This document shows, piece by piece, positions 8,901 to 15,127 of a DNA stretch of 40,787 bases (positions are counted from its first letter, which is position 1; every line of letters starts with the position of its first letter). The stretch spans positions 1 through 40,787 of the forward strand of contig NZ_LSEF01000098.1 in the NCBI RefSeq assembly GCF_001641695.1, in the 5' to 3' direction. The notes under the pieces were generated by a model. The model was not told where the DNA came from. It saw nothing but the letters and a program-made list of their open reading frames with translations, and did no database searches. This DNA is from Bradyrhizobium neotropicale (GTDB lineage Bacteria > Pseudomonadota > Alphaproteobacteria > Rhizobiales > Xanthobacteraceae). Position numbers and translations under genes: made by a program.

Positions 8901-10846
8901 AGGAGCTTACGCTCACGTCGGATGAGGTCACCGCGCTGGAAAGCGCGCTGACGATCCAGACGACCGGCAAGAACAATGGCGCCGTTGGCTGGAGCTATTC
9001 GATCACTGACAGCGCGCTGGACTTCCTCGGCGAGGGACAGACCGCGACGGTGGTCTCCACCATCACGCTCGACGACCATCAGGGCAAGACCGACACGGCG
9101 CAGGTCACCGTGACGATCACCGGCGCGAACGATGCGCCGAAGATCGGTTACAGCTTGCCGAACTATCTTGCATTCGACGGCGCCACGGCGGTGAGCGGCG
9201 CGGTGTCGACGCAGAATACCGGAAATGGATCGGACGGCGTTTCGCTCCAGGGCTGGGTCAACTGGAGCGGCAAAGGCAATTCCGGCGAGTCCCAGCTTGT
9301 GTTCTACAACGGGAGCACGTCGGACGCGGGCTTCGGTGTCAACGGCGTGGTCACCAACGACGGCAAGCTTGACCTCCAGATCCAGAATGGCGGCATTCCC
9401 GGCATCGACACCGGCATCACGATCGACGCCAATCATGCGCACAATATCGCGCTGACGCATGTCAATGGCCTGTTCACGCTCTATGTCGACGGCGTCGCCG
9501 AATATACGACGACGGCGAACGTCAATGGCATTCCTGCCGGACATGCCGATTTCACCGAGATCGGCGGCGTCCCGACCGAAGACGGCACGGGCTTTGCGAC
9601 CGAAGGCTTCCGGGGCAGCATCTCGGACGTCAGCATCTGGAACACCGCACTGACGCAGGCGCAGGTCCAGGCCAACCAGACGGCGACGCTGACCGGCGGC
9701 GAGAGCAATCTCGTCGGCCTCTTCCCGCTCCACGACGGCAGCGGCGCGACGGTCACCAACCTCGCAAGCGGCGGCGGCGATCTGACCATCCACGGCAATG
9801 CAGCCTGGATCGGCGCCACGTCAGGCGGGGTCAGCGCCTCCGTGACGGAAACCGACGCGGGGCAGGCCGTTCACGGCACGCTGACCGTCACCGATGTCGA
9901 CGTCACCGATCACGTGACGGTCGCGCTCGACCACGTCTCCGTCTATCTTGACGGGCACTTGCAGGCTGACGGCATCGACGGATTGTCGAACACGGACTTT
10001 CTGAACTACCTGACGGTCCAGTCCGGCGATATCCTGAACGGCACTGCGACCCAGGCCCAGTTCGACTGGAGCTTCAATTCGAACGGCCAGGCCTTCGATT
10101 TCCTCGCCGCCGGCCAGACGCTGTCGCTGCAATACACGATCGTGCCGAACGACGGGCACGCCGCGACCGGCACCAGCAATGGCGTCGTCACCATCAACAT
10201 CGCCGGCAGCAACGACGCGCCGGTCATTGACACCGAGAACGTCAGCGTCACGCAAACCAGCGACGAGCGCGTGACCGTACACGGTCTGTCGGTCACCGAT
10301 GTCGATGCAGTCGCCGATGAAACGTTCGCGATCACTGCCAGCACTGCCGTATCGGGCAGCAATGTCACCCCCTCGATAGGGTCCGGTTCGCTAGCCGGCA
10401 TCAACTCGGCATTGCAGACCATTACCTACAGCGAGGGCACCGCTGAGCCTTCCACCGACACGGTTGCGCTCACCGTGACCGATGGTCACGGCGCAACCGA
10501 TACGGTCAATCTGATATTCAATCTCGCTGAAAGCGCGAACGATCGGGTGAGCCTCAACAGCACGACCGGCAAGGACGTGCTGTTCGGAACCGGCTATGAG
10601 GACCGGTTCGTGTTCTCGGCCAATTCGAACCACGATACCATCGTGAACTTCACGTCGGGTCAAGATCAGATCGACCTGTCAGCGGTCGTGACGACGGACA
10701 ATGCTTCCGCCTGGATGGCTCAGCACGTCACCGCATCTCCGGCAAACTCGGCAGATACCCTGATCACGATCGATGCAGCAGACACCATCGTCCTGAAGGG
10801 CGTCAGCGTCGGCAGTCTCCATGCAAGCGACTTCGTCGTCCACTGA
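2990..10846 (+). CDS. Giant FecR/VCBS/beta-helix/LamG adhesin with RTX-like C-terminus
   Basis: This 2618-residue protein is a probable type I secreted surface adhesin. Approximate domains are: a FecR-like domain (117-232, ending VATMGIRGTAV); VCBS/cadherin-like repeats (415-540, 570-683); an outer-surface GLWSDGTNW motif (about 697-705); a right-handed beta-helix rich in G-I and N-T repeats (740-1835) with an internal 222-residue duplication; a DKIDLSTI segment (1835-1903); VCBS (1941-2051); LamG lectin-like fold (2058-2274); VCBS (2283-2414); cadherin-like (2415-2513); and a C-terminus resembling the serralysin/RTX secretion region (DRFVFSANSNHDTIVNF, QDQIDLSAVV). There is no Sec signal peptide, as expected for type I export. 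The start is a TTG at 2990 with no clear ribosome-binding site; an in-frame TAA at 2969 rules out an earlier one. The LapG-like protease and CHASE2 cyclase flank it. An exporter pair lies 13 kb downstream. Confidence 0.85.
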   Translation: MNYAGKFDAALSLDGQGSPSAAYVHVDSFTAKGHGHLPDGAVVVPDPNLIFHGEFRRAGVDLVLSNDGHEFVVHDYFKGDKRAAIASPDGAHLTGDVVSALTGHVQYAQAAPGAASAEVIGHVTKLAGSATAVRNGVSIILNNGDNVEKGDVVSTGADSTLGVTFIDGTVFGLSSNARMVLNEMVYDPNGSSNSSLLSLVAGTITFVAGETAKHGDMKIDTPVATMGIRGTAVLTQINFVVPPGGGDPQPQASFQVLVEPNGTTGSYILFDKITLLPIATVNQAGQMIQISGGNVSVSNALLSPDVQKLITDVFTLKFTDNNTNTKQTTNFTDTITQTSDGLVIKTASGYVAIPTFVNLNQQGPTPQAPGDHTTSNNRIPGAPQSRSLDLNDNPATAFAVTERTGKTGDATDVDTVSGRITFLDFNLADQPTVKVDLAQAPNFVYQNAGHQDVTATLTALQKQDIAATQINISVVPDASNHNNGSAVWTYSVPDKLFDFLAAGETLTLTYIVRVDNNFAANNETAYIPITITITGTNDKPVITTSVPTITFDGGTSVEGGLLTSKVPTSGTLTFTDVDLTDTHTVSVSDFSAVLPGGTVPDAIFKFFKTAMSVSIAAGHDSTGTGTGAITWALGEIPVYLADFIPKDAVLTLTYTVKVTDSQGVSADQTITVTITGTDSPAVVWIATAENGAPLGGLWSDGTNWETGVAPTIDDDVIVITNQLIGLTPSYPVTIDVAAFAKSLTMNDYDITPLHKVPEVINKSTLTIAGALSLSADSKLTNFAAGIILVGGKAEILGTSVLANAGYLTLAGGGDFASGTSITNSGTIELSGTLTTLTTQADIHNAGGTLKVDAGATLIVDNATIDGGTVTIAGTLESIGTSAITNSDVTNTGTITVTSGTLTIDPAVLHTITNDSLIQAINGGTLKLSTMIVNNASTGVITVDGISKLYLSDVTINDGKLNNSGHLYSVSGSNKVTAAVTNTGTIEVQGDTLNLAGGLSGIGTLIIDNGAKLELAGADAETITFAGGTGTLQLDKVASQSFTGTIAGQTSADGAFAITGAADIKTSSGDALDFTASKGSHAGIVLTPTGALTGKANGIVVTQDGTGDISLTATGDITGLAGHGIWLSDSANGAGSITVKNLTGKATGTGAGSEGILVENLNAANSGDISITQLGGAAGGAYGIDATTQGNGKITIEAGGNITGASIYGIRARSYGSGSETITTDAGGVVTSGSSGIVAVNRAASLDASVGSTITVNAYGTIHSGAALNQSNTSPAGIQAGYTGANTGSVANTKVAGSVVVNNHADISAAGGYGIHAYNYGNGDVTVNDGAGTTIVGADEGIRAQALSGGTGNVSVSLHTNTSVTGTSGFGIYASSIDQGDITITLGAGATVTGGDDAIRANALGGVAGDISITLGSDVSVTSTTGYGIIAYSEDQGNISVAMAKGDNIDTSGSGSSGIVAVNYATAIDSSLHSKIDVEAHGAIHSGSTLNNDLTTPGAIIAGYKPGGNGTFNDAVTGDVTVTSDATIIADAGYGIEAFTWGAGDVTVTTGLDSSITAAGTAIAAFDHGGGDVSVTNEGGATGTVGLAALATGAGNVTITNDGHITSTSLAGISVTQNDAGAIGSTHITNSGSIVAPTGHAAIFIQENTHGAAVIDNSGTIGPAVGSTVTATTYAIVETGGAITINNTGHINGNISVASATFNNEAHGVWTVSGTSVFGTLSSISNAGEIDLHNGASISGADGTAFTIGNSGEIESWGAASITGSIINTNSIEVHTGTLTLFGSLSGSGSVKIDAGATLDVHGTVSQTVTFAGGGAELQIDTSDFGGSIAGFAATDKIDLSTIEYGLGTSAAYVSNAAHNGGVLTVTDADGHSISLTLVGDYSNAHFAGGTDGHGGTLITYSADDDQPTFTPSETSQSAGVAEQANLTGSSTSDQSTPATGTIHFTDVDLTDRPTAKISGQSVTWLDVDHTKELTLTSDEVTALESALTIQTTGKNNGAVGWSYSITDSALDFLGEGQTATVVSTITLDDHQGKTDTAQVTVTITGANDAPKIGYSLPNYLAFDGATAVSGAVSTQNTGNGSDGVSLQGWVNWSGKGNSGESQLVFYNGSTSDAGFGVNGVVTNDGKLDLQIQNGGIPGIDTGITIDANHAHNIALTHVNGLFTLYVDGVAEYTTTANVNGIPAGHADFTEIGGVPTEDGTGFATEGFRGSISDVSIWNTALTQAQVQANQTATLTGGESNLVGLFPLHDGSGATVTNLASGGGDLTIHGNAAWIGATSGGVSASVTETDAGQAVHGTLTVTDVDVTDHVTVALDHVSVYLDGHLQADGIDGLSNTDFLNYLTVQSGDILNGTATQAQFDWSFNSNGQAFDFLAAGQTLSLQYTIVPNDGHAATGTSNGVVTINIAGSNDAPVIDTENVSVTQTSDERVTVHGLSVTDVDAVADETFAITASTAVSGSNVTPSIGSGSLAGINSALQTITYSEGTAEPSTDTVALTVTDGHGATDTVNLIFNLAESANDRVSLNSTTGKDVLFGTGYEDRFVFSANSNHDTIVNFTSGQDQIDLSAVVTTDNASAWMAQHVTASPANSADTLITIDAADTIVLKGVSVGSLHASDFVVH
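6683..8010 (+). repeat. Diverged tandem duplication inside the beta-helix
   Basis: The protein segment starting GSSGIVAVNRAASLD (nt 6683) recurs as GSSGIVAVNYATAID (nt 7349), exactly 666 nt or 222 codons later. Both are followed by a similar order of motifs: AHGAIHSG or AYGTIHSG, then AGIQAGY or AIIAGYKPG, then AGYGIEAF or GGYGIHAY. This is an in-frame duplication that has diverged. The right-hand boundary given is approximate. Confidence 0.7.
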
Positions 10847-10919
10847 CCGTCACCTGGAAGTCGTTCGGCGCATTCGATCGAGGCTGCCTTTGGACGTGAA
10901 AGCGTGATATTCGACAAGT

Positions 10920-13151
10920 ATGAAGCGCCTCAAAATCCTATGGCGGTGGTTCGCGCGAAAGTTCGGGTTTGCCCGGCTGATGTGCCTGGCGCTGCTGATC
11001 GGATTCGCCGGGCTTCGCGTCTGGGATCCGCCGCCGATCCAGGAACTGCGCCTGCGCACCTTCGACATGTTTCAGCTGATCGATCCGCGCCACAAGGCGG
11101 CGCGGCCGGTCACCATCATCGACATCGACGACAGGAGCCTGGGCAAGCTCGGCCAGTGGCCGTGGCCGCGCACGCGGATCGCCGACATGATCCTGAATCT
11201 CACCAATCTCGGCGCGGTGGCGATCGGTTTCGACGTGGTGTTCTCCGAGCCCGACCGGCTCAATCCGGATATCGTCGCTGGCCAGATGCGCTATCTGGAC
11301 GACGTCACCCGTGCCAAGCTGCGCGAGCTGCCGACCAACGACCAGACCCTCTCGGAAGCCATCAAGCGCTCGCGCGTGGTGCTGGGTGAGACCGGACAGC
11401 CGGCCGCTACCGCCGAGATCGACAAGACGCTTCCCTTCACGGGCGTGGCGACGGTCGGCGAGGAGGGGGCCGAACGCTTCCTGTTCGAATTCCCGGGCCT
11501 GCTCCGCAACGTGCCCGTCATCGAGAAAGTCGCCGCAGGCCGCGGCCTGTTCACCATCAGGACCGAGCGCGACGGCTTGATCCGCCGCGTGCCGATGATC
11601 ATGCGTGCGCAGGGCAACATCATGCCCTCGCTCAGCCTCGAGATCCTGCGCGTCGTCACCAGCACGCCGACGCTGCTGGTCAGGACCGACAAGACCGGCG
11701 TCAGGGCGATCCGCCTCAAGGGCGTCGAGATTCCGACCGACAAGAACGGTCAGCTCTGGGTTCACTATGCCCGCCAGGATCCCTCGATCTACGTCTCGGC
11801 GGCCGATGTGCTCGACAACAGCGTGTCGCCCAGCAAGATCGCCGGCAAGCTGGTGCTGATCGGCACCTCCGCGGTGGGGCTGAACGACATCAAGACCACG
11901 CCGGTGTCGGCGAACATGCCGGGTGTCGAGATCCACGCCCAGGTGCTCGAAAGCGTGCTGAGCGGCGCGGTGATCTCGCAGCCGAACTATGCGCTCGGCG
12001 TCGAGCTGCTGGCGGCGCTCATCATCGGCCTGCTCGTCATCATCTTCACGCCGAACCTCGGCCCGGTGCGGCTTGTGCTCGCGGGTGGAATGTTCGCGGC
12101 GGTGCTGGTCGGCGTGTCCTGGTTCTTCTACGCGCAGTACCGCTACCTCATCGACTTCACCTATCCGCTCTTGTCGACCACCGCGATCTACCTGACGCTG
12201 ATCTTCGCGAGCTTCGTGCGCGAGCAGCGCCAGCGCGTGCAGATCCGCGGCATGTTCGCGCAGTACATGTCGCCCGTTCTGGTCGAGCAGCTCGCGCAGT
12301 CGCCGGAAAAGCTCGTGCTCGGCGGCGAGGAGCGCGAGATGACGATCATGTTCTCCGACGTGCGCGGCTTCACCACGATCTCCGAGAGCTACAAGCAGGA
12401 TCCGCAGGGCCTGATCGCGCTGATGAACCGCTTCCTGACGCCGCTGACCGACGTGATCATCGAGCAGAAGGGCTATATCGACAAATACATGGGGGACGCC
12501 ATCATGGCGTTCTGGAACGCGCCGCTCGACGATGCGCAACACGAGGTCAACGCCTGCGAGGCCGCGATCCAGATGCTCGAGCAGATCGACACGGTCAACA
12601 AGGCGCGCGAGCAGGAGGCCGCCGAGGGCGGCCACGTCTACATCCCGCTCAATGTCGGCATCGGCCTCAATACCGGCATCGGCGTGGTCGGCAACATGGG
12701 CTCCGATCTGAAGAAGAACTATTCGGTGCTGGGCGACAGCGTGAACCTGGCCTCGCGCCTGGAAGGGCAGTCGAAGGAATACGGTTTCCCAATCATCGTC
12801 GGCTCCAAGACGGCGCTCGCCGCCAAGGACAAGTTCGCGATCCTCGAGCTCGACTTCATCATGGTCAAGGGCAAGACCGAGCCGGAGGTGATCTACGCCA
12901 TTGCCGGCCGGGAGGACGTGATGCATTCCGCCGCGTTCCAGCGGCTGCGCAACATCACCATCGAGATGCTCGGCTGCTACCGCGGCCGTGACTGGCAGGG
13001 CGCGCTCGCCGCGATCGATCGCGGCCGAAAAAGCGAGGACGCCGACACGCTGGAAAAGCTGTTCAAACTCTACGAAGCGCGCATCAAGGATTTCCAGCTC
13101 AATCCGCCACCCGACGGCTGGACCGGGGCGTATGCGCTGCTGACGAAGTAG
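10920..13151 (+). CDS. CHASE2-domain class III adenylate/guanylate cyclase
   Basis: This 743-residue membrane sensor enzyme should make cAMP (less likely cGMP). An N-terminal membrane anchor (about residues 15-30) is followed by an extracytoplasmic CHASE2 sensor (about 40-345), three close transmembrane helices (about 355-435) and a cytoplasmic class III cyclase domain (about 470-660). Catalytic motifs are visible: the metal Asp in FSDVRGFT (near 478), the second Asp in KYMGDAIMAFW (near 523), and the transition-state Asn/Arg in LGDSVNLASRLE (near 604). The last 80 residues form a helical tail. It starts 73 bases after the adhesin, so the two may be co-transcribed. The stimulus sensed by CHASE2 is unknown. 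The ATG at 10920 has only a weak ribosome-binding site. Confidence 0.92.
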   Translation: MKRLKILWRWFARKFGFARLMCLALLIGFAGLRVWDPPPIQELRLRTFDMFQLIDPRHKAARPVTIIDIDDRSLGKLGQWPWPRTRIADMILNLTNLGAVAIGFDVVFSEPDRLNPDIVAGQMRYLDDVTRAKLRELPTNDQTLSEAIKRSRVVLGETGQPAATAEIDKTLPFTGVATVGEEGAERFLFEFPGLLRNVPVIEKVAAGRGLFTIRTERDGLIRRVPMIMRAQGNIMPSLSLEILRVVTSTPTLLVRTDKTGVRAIRLKGVEIPTDKNGQLWVHYARQDPSIYVSAADVLDNSVSPSKIAGKLVLIGTSAVGLNDIKTTPVSANMPGVEIHAQVLESVLSGAVISQPNYALGVELLAALIIGLLVIIFTPNLGPVRLVLAGGMFAAVLVGVSWFFYAQYRYLIDFTYPLLSTTAIYLTLIFASFVREQRQRVQIRGMFAQYMSPVLVEQLAQSPEKLVLGGEEREMTIMFSDVRGFTTISESYKQDPQGLIALMNRFLTPLTDVIIEQKGYIDKYMGDAIMAFWNAPLDDAQHEVNACEAAIQMLEQIDTVNKAREQEAAEGGHVYIPLNVGIGLNTGIGVVGNMGSDLKKNYSVLGDSVNLASRLEGQSKEYGFPIIVGSKTALAAKDKFAILELDFIMVKGKTEPEVIYAIAGREDVMHSAAFQRLRNITIEMLGCYRGRDWQGALAAIDRGRKSEDADTLEKLFKLYEARIKDFQLNPPPDGWTGAYALLTK

Positions 13152-13199
13152 CGGGCTGCGGCGACATACCCGGCGTCGTCCCTGGCGAAAGCCAGAGAT

Positions 13200-13292
13200 C
13201 GTAGGGTGGGCAAAGGCGCGCTCTTCGCGCGCCGTGCCCACCATCCTTGTCGCGAGAGCATGGTGGGCACGCTGCGCTTTGCCCACCCTACG
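13200..13292. repeat. Palindromic repeat, GTAGGGTGGGCAAAG family (copy 1)
   Basis: CGTAGGGTGGGCAAAG (13200-13215) and its exact inverted copy (13277-13292) bracket a second, inner inverted pair (GTGCCCACCAT/ATGGTGGGCAC). The element fills the gap between the convergent cyclase and binding-protein genes. Further copies are at 26782-26872 and 39571-39656. Such BIME/REP-like units can act as terminators or processing signals; that role here is inference. Confidence 0.88.
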
Positions 13293-13330
13293 ACGGCTAC
13301 GACGGTGGTGTTTGATGCCGCAGAGTACCC

Positions 13331-14926
13331 TCACTCCACCCCGATCGTGGTCAGATCCTGGAACCAGTGCTGCGCCTGGACGAACTGCTTGATCCTGGGC
13401 GCCAGCGCGTGCGGGTTGGTGTCGTGGACGACCCACACCAGCACGGAATCGTCGACGATCAGGGCATGCGCCTGCGCGATCAGATCGTCCTGCTTGGCGG
13501 TGTCGAAGGTCTGCTTGGCCTCGTTGATCAGGGCGTCGACCTTCGGGTTCTTGTAGCCGCCCCAGTTGACGCCGACCGGCGCGATCTGGTCGGAGGCGAA
13601 GAAGCGCACGATGGCGTAGAGCGGGTCGGAGGTGACATAGGCGATGTTGTTGGCGGTGATGCCGGCGTTCATTTCGTCAGCCGCGCCCTTGCGCCAGTGC
13701 GTGTATAACGTCTCGAGCTCGACGACCTTGAAGTCGATGTCGATGCCGATCTCCTTGAAACTCTGCTGCAGGAATTCGTTCATCGGCAGCGACAGCATCT
13801 GCCCGGTGCCGCCTTGCGCGATGATGAAGGTCGTCTTCAGCGGCTTGTCCTTGGAGTAGCCGGCCTCCTCGACCAGCTTCTTGGCCGCTGCGAGGTCGTA
13901 CTTGATGTCGAAGCCCGGCTTGCCGAACCACGGGCTCGACGGGTCGACCTGGCCTTTTGCGGGCTTGGCGAGGCCGTTCATCAGCCCGACCACGCCCTCG
14001 CGGTCGATCGCGAGGTTGAGCGCCTTGCGCAGGCGGATGTCGGTCCAGGGCGAGCCCGGCAGCATGCTGAGATGATAATTCCAGACATGCGGCGTGATGT
14101 TGTCGACGATCTTCATGCCGGCGGCCTTGAGCTGTGGCACGGCATCCGGCGCAGGGGTCTCGATCAGGTCGACCTGCCCGGCCAGCAGCGCGTTGGTGCG
14201 CGTCAGCGCTTCGGGCATCGGCACCAGCACGATCTTGTCGACCTTCGGAATGCGCGTCTTGTTCCAGTAATCCGGGTTCTTGGTCAACTCAGCAAGCTCG
14301 CGCGGCACCAGCTTGGTCAGCTTGAACGGGCCGGTGCCGGAGGGCTGGCTCGCGAACTTGTCCCAGTCCTTGCCGAGCTTTTCGTACTGCGCGGGGCTCG
14401 AGACCAGGAACCAGAGCATCTGATAGGGAAAGAAGGAGTCGACCGTCTTGGTGGTGATCTCCACCGTGAAGTCGTCGATCTTGGCGTAGCTGGCGACGGA
14501 GGGCAGGCGCGTCTTCACCTGCGCACTCTGGCGCTTGTCGAATTGCGGCGCCTTGTCGTTGAGCACCTTGTCGAGATTCCAGATCACCGCGTCGGCATTG
14601 AACTCGCTGCCGTCGTGAAATTTCACGCCCTTGCGCAAGGTGAAGCGCCATTTGGTCTTGTCGCTGTCGTCGACCTTCCACTCGGTGGCGAGCCCCGGCA
14701 CCAGCTTGCCGGGGCGGTCGGCGACGTCCATCTCCCAGGCGACCAGCGGATCGTAGATCGTGTAGGCCGTGAACTGATAGGCGCCGGCGCCGCGATCGGG
14801 CTGGCCGGTCGTCAGCGGAATATCCGCCATCGAAATGCCGTAGCGCACCACGGTTTCGGCGCGCGCCGAGATTGCAGAGAACGCCAGTGCAAGCACGGCG
14901 AGGCAAATCGATGATCGGATACGCAT
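13331..14926 (-). CDS. ABC transporter substrate-binding protein, peptide/nickel family 5 (paralogue A)
   Basis: This 531-residue periplasmic binding protein of the OppA/DppA family has a Sec signal (MRIRSSICLAVLALAF... cut near ARA-ET). The mature part begins with the family-typical VVRYGISMADIPLTTGQPD. Family landmarks include KWRFTLRKGVKFHDGSEFNA, with WNLDKVL close behind, and PSGTGPFKL. The ATG at 14926 was preferred to one at 14959 because it directly precedes the signal peptide and follows a GGGAG ribosome-binding site. It is a paralogue of the divergent gene at 15128 and is not followed by permease genes, so it probably feeds the same transporter. A sigma-54 promoter match lies just upstream (14963-14978). 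Confidence 0.9.
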   Translation of the reverse strand: MRIRSSICLAVLALAFSAISARAETVVRYGISMADIPLTTGQPDRGAGAYQFTAYTIYDPLVAWEMDVADRPGKLVPGLATEWKVDDSDKTKWRFTLRKGVKFHDGSEFNADAVIWNLDKVLNDKAPQFDKRQSAQVKTRLPSVASYAKIDDFTVEITTKTVDSFFPYQMLWFLVSSPAQYEKLGKDWDKFASQPSGTGPFKLTKLVPRELAELTKNPDYWNKTRIPKVDKIVLVPMPEALTRTNALLAGQVDLIETPAPDAVPQLKAAGMKIVDNITPHVWNYHLSMLPGSPWTDIRLRKALNLAIDREGVVGLMNGLAKPAKGQVDPSSPWFGKPGFDIKYDLAAAKKLVEEAGYSKDKPLKTTFIIAQGGTGQMLSLPMNEFLQQSFKEIGIDIDFKVVELETLYTHWRKGAADEMNAGITANNIAYVTSDPLYAIVRFFASDQIAPVGVNWGGYKNPKVDALINEAKQTFDTAKQDDLIAQAHALIVDDSVLVWVVHDTNPHALAPRIKQFVQAQHWFQDLTTIGVE

Positions 14927-14962
14927 GGCCCAAGGCTCCCAGGGAGAAATCGGGGCCAAACC

Positions 14963-14978
14963 TGCAAGCTCGATGCCA
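14963..14978 (-). promoter_or_regulatory. Sigma-54 promoter for binding protein A
   Basis: On the minus strand this reads TGGCATCGAGCTTGCA. It has GG and GC exactly 10 bases apart, and the TGGCA and TTGCA blocks of the consensus TGGCACG-N4-TTGCW are intact (two mismatches, in the CG of the first block). The predicted start would lie near 14953, giving a leader of roughly 25 bases that contains the GGGAG ribosome-binding site. Confidence 0.6.
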
Positions 14979-15014
14979 GAATAGGCAGCGCGACGCGTTT
15001 AGCAGCGCGCGATC

Positions 15015-15026
15015 ACAAGGACTTGT
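15015..15026. promoter_or_regulatory. Small dyad between the two sigma-54 promoters
   Basis: ACAAG-GA-CTTGT is a perfect 5-bp dyad roughly midway between the two divergent sigma-54 promoter matches. It is a weak candidate for an activator (bacterial enhancer-binding protein) site. It does not match the NtrC consensus. Confidence 0.2.
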
Positions 15027-15062
15027 CGTCGCAGGGGCAATTTGCAGAATAAGTTTCCCCAT

Positions 15063-15078
15063 TGGCATGGCCATTGCA
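15063..15078 (+). promoter_or_regulatory. Sigma-54 promoter for the ABC importer operon
   Basis: TGGCATGGCCATTGCA matches the consensus TGGCACG-N4-TTGCW with one mismatch (T for C). The invariant GG (15064-15065) and GC (15076-15077) are exactly 10 bases apart. The predicted start is near 15089, about 39 bases before the ATG at 15128. A TTG at 15062 would open the reading frame earlier, but it would lie within this promoter and is rejected. Confidence 0.7.
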
Positions 15079-15127
15079 TACGATTGCATCAAAAATAGTC
15101 ATCGAAAGCCGGAAAAGGATTGAGGCG

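Noticed and set aside
2957..9793. Very long open frames on the minus strand opposite the adhesin gene (2957-5884 and 6185-9793)
   Set aside because: They mirror the repeat-rich, high-GC adhesin codons, are extremely rich in Arg, Asp and Gly, and show no domain. The plus-strand frame has clear FecR, VCBS and LamG domains.
15062..15127. Earlier TTG start for binding protein B
   Set aside because: It would put 22 extra residues before a normal signal peptide and overlaps the sigma-54 promoter. The ATG at 15128 has a ribosome-binding site.
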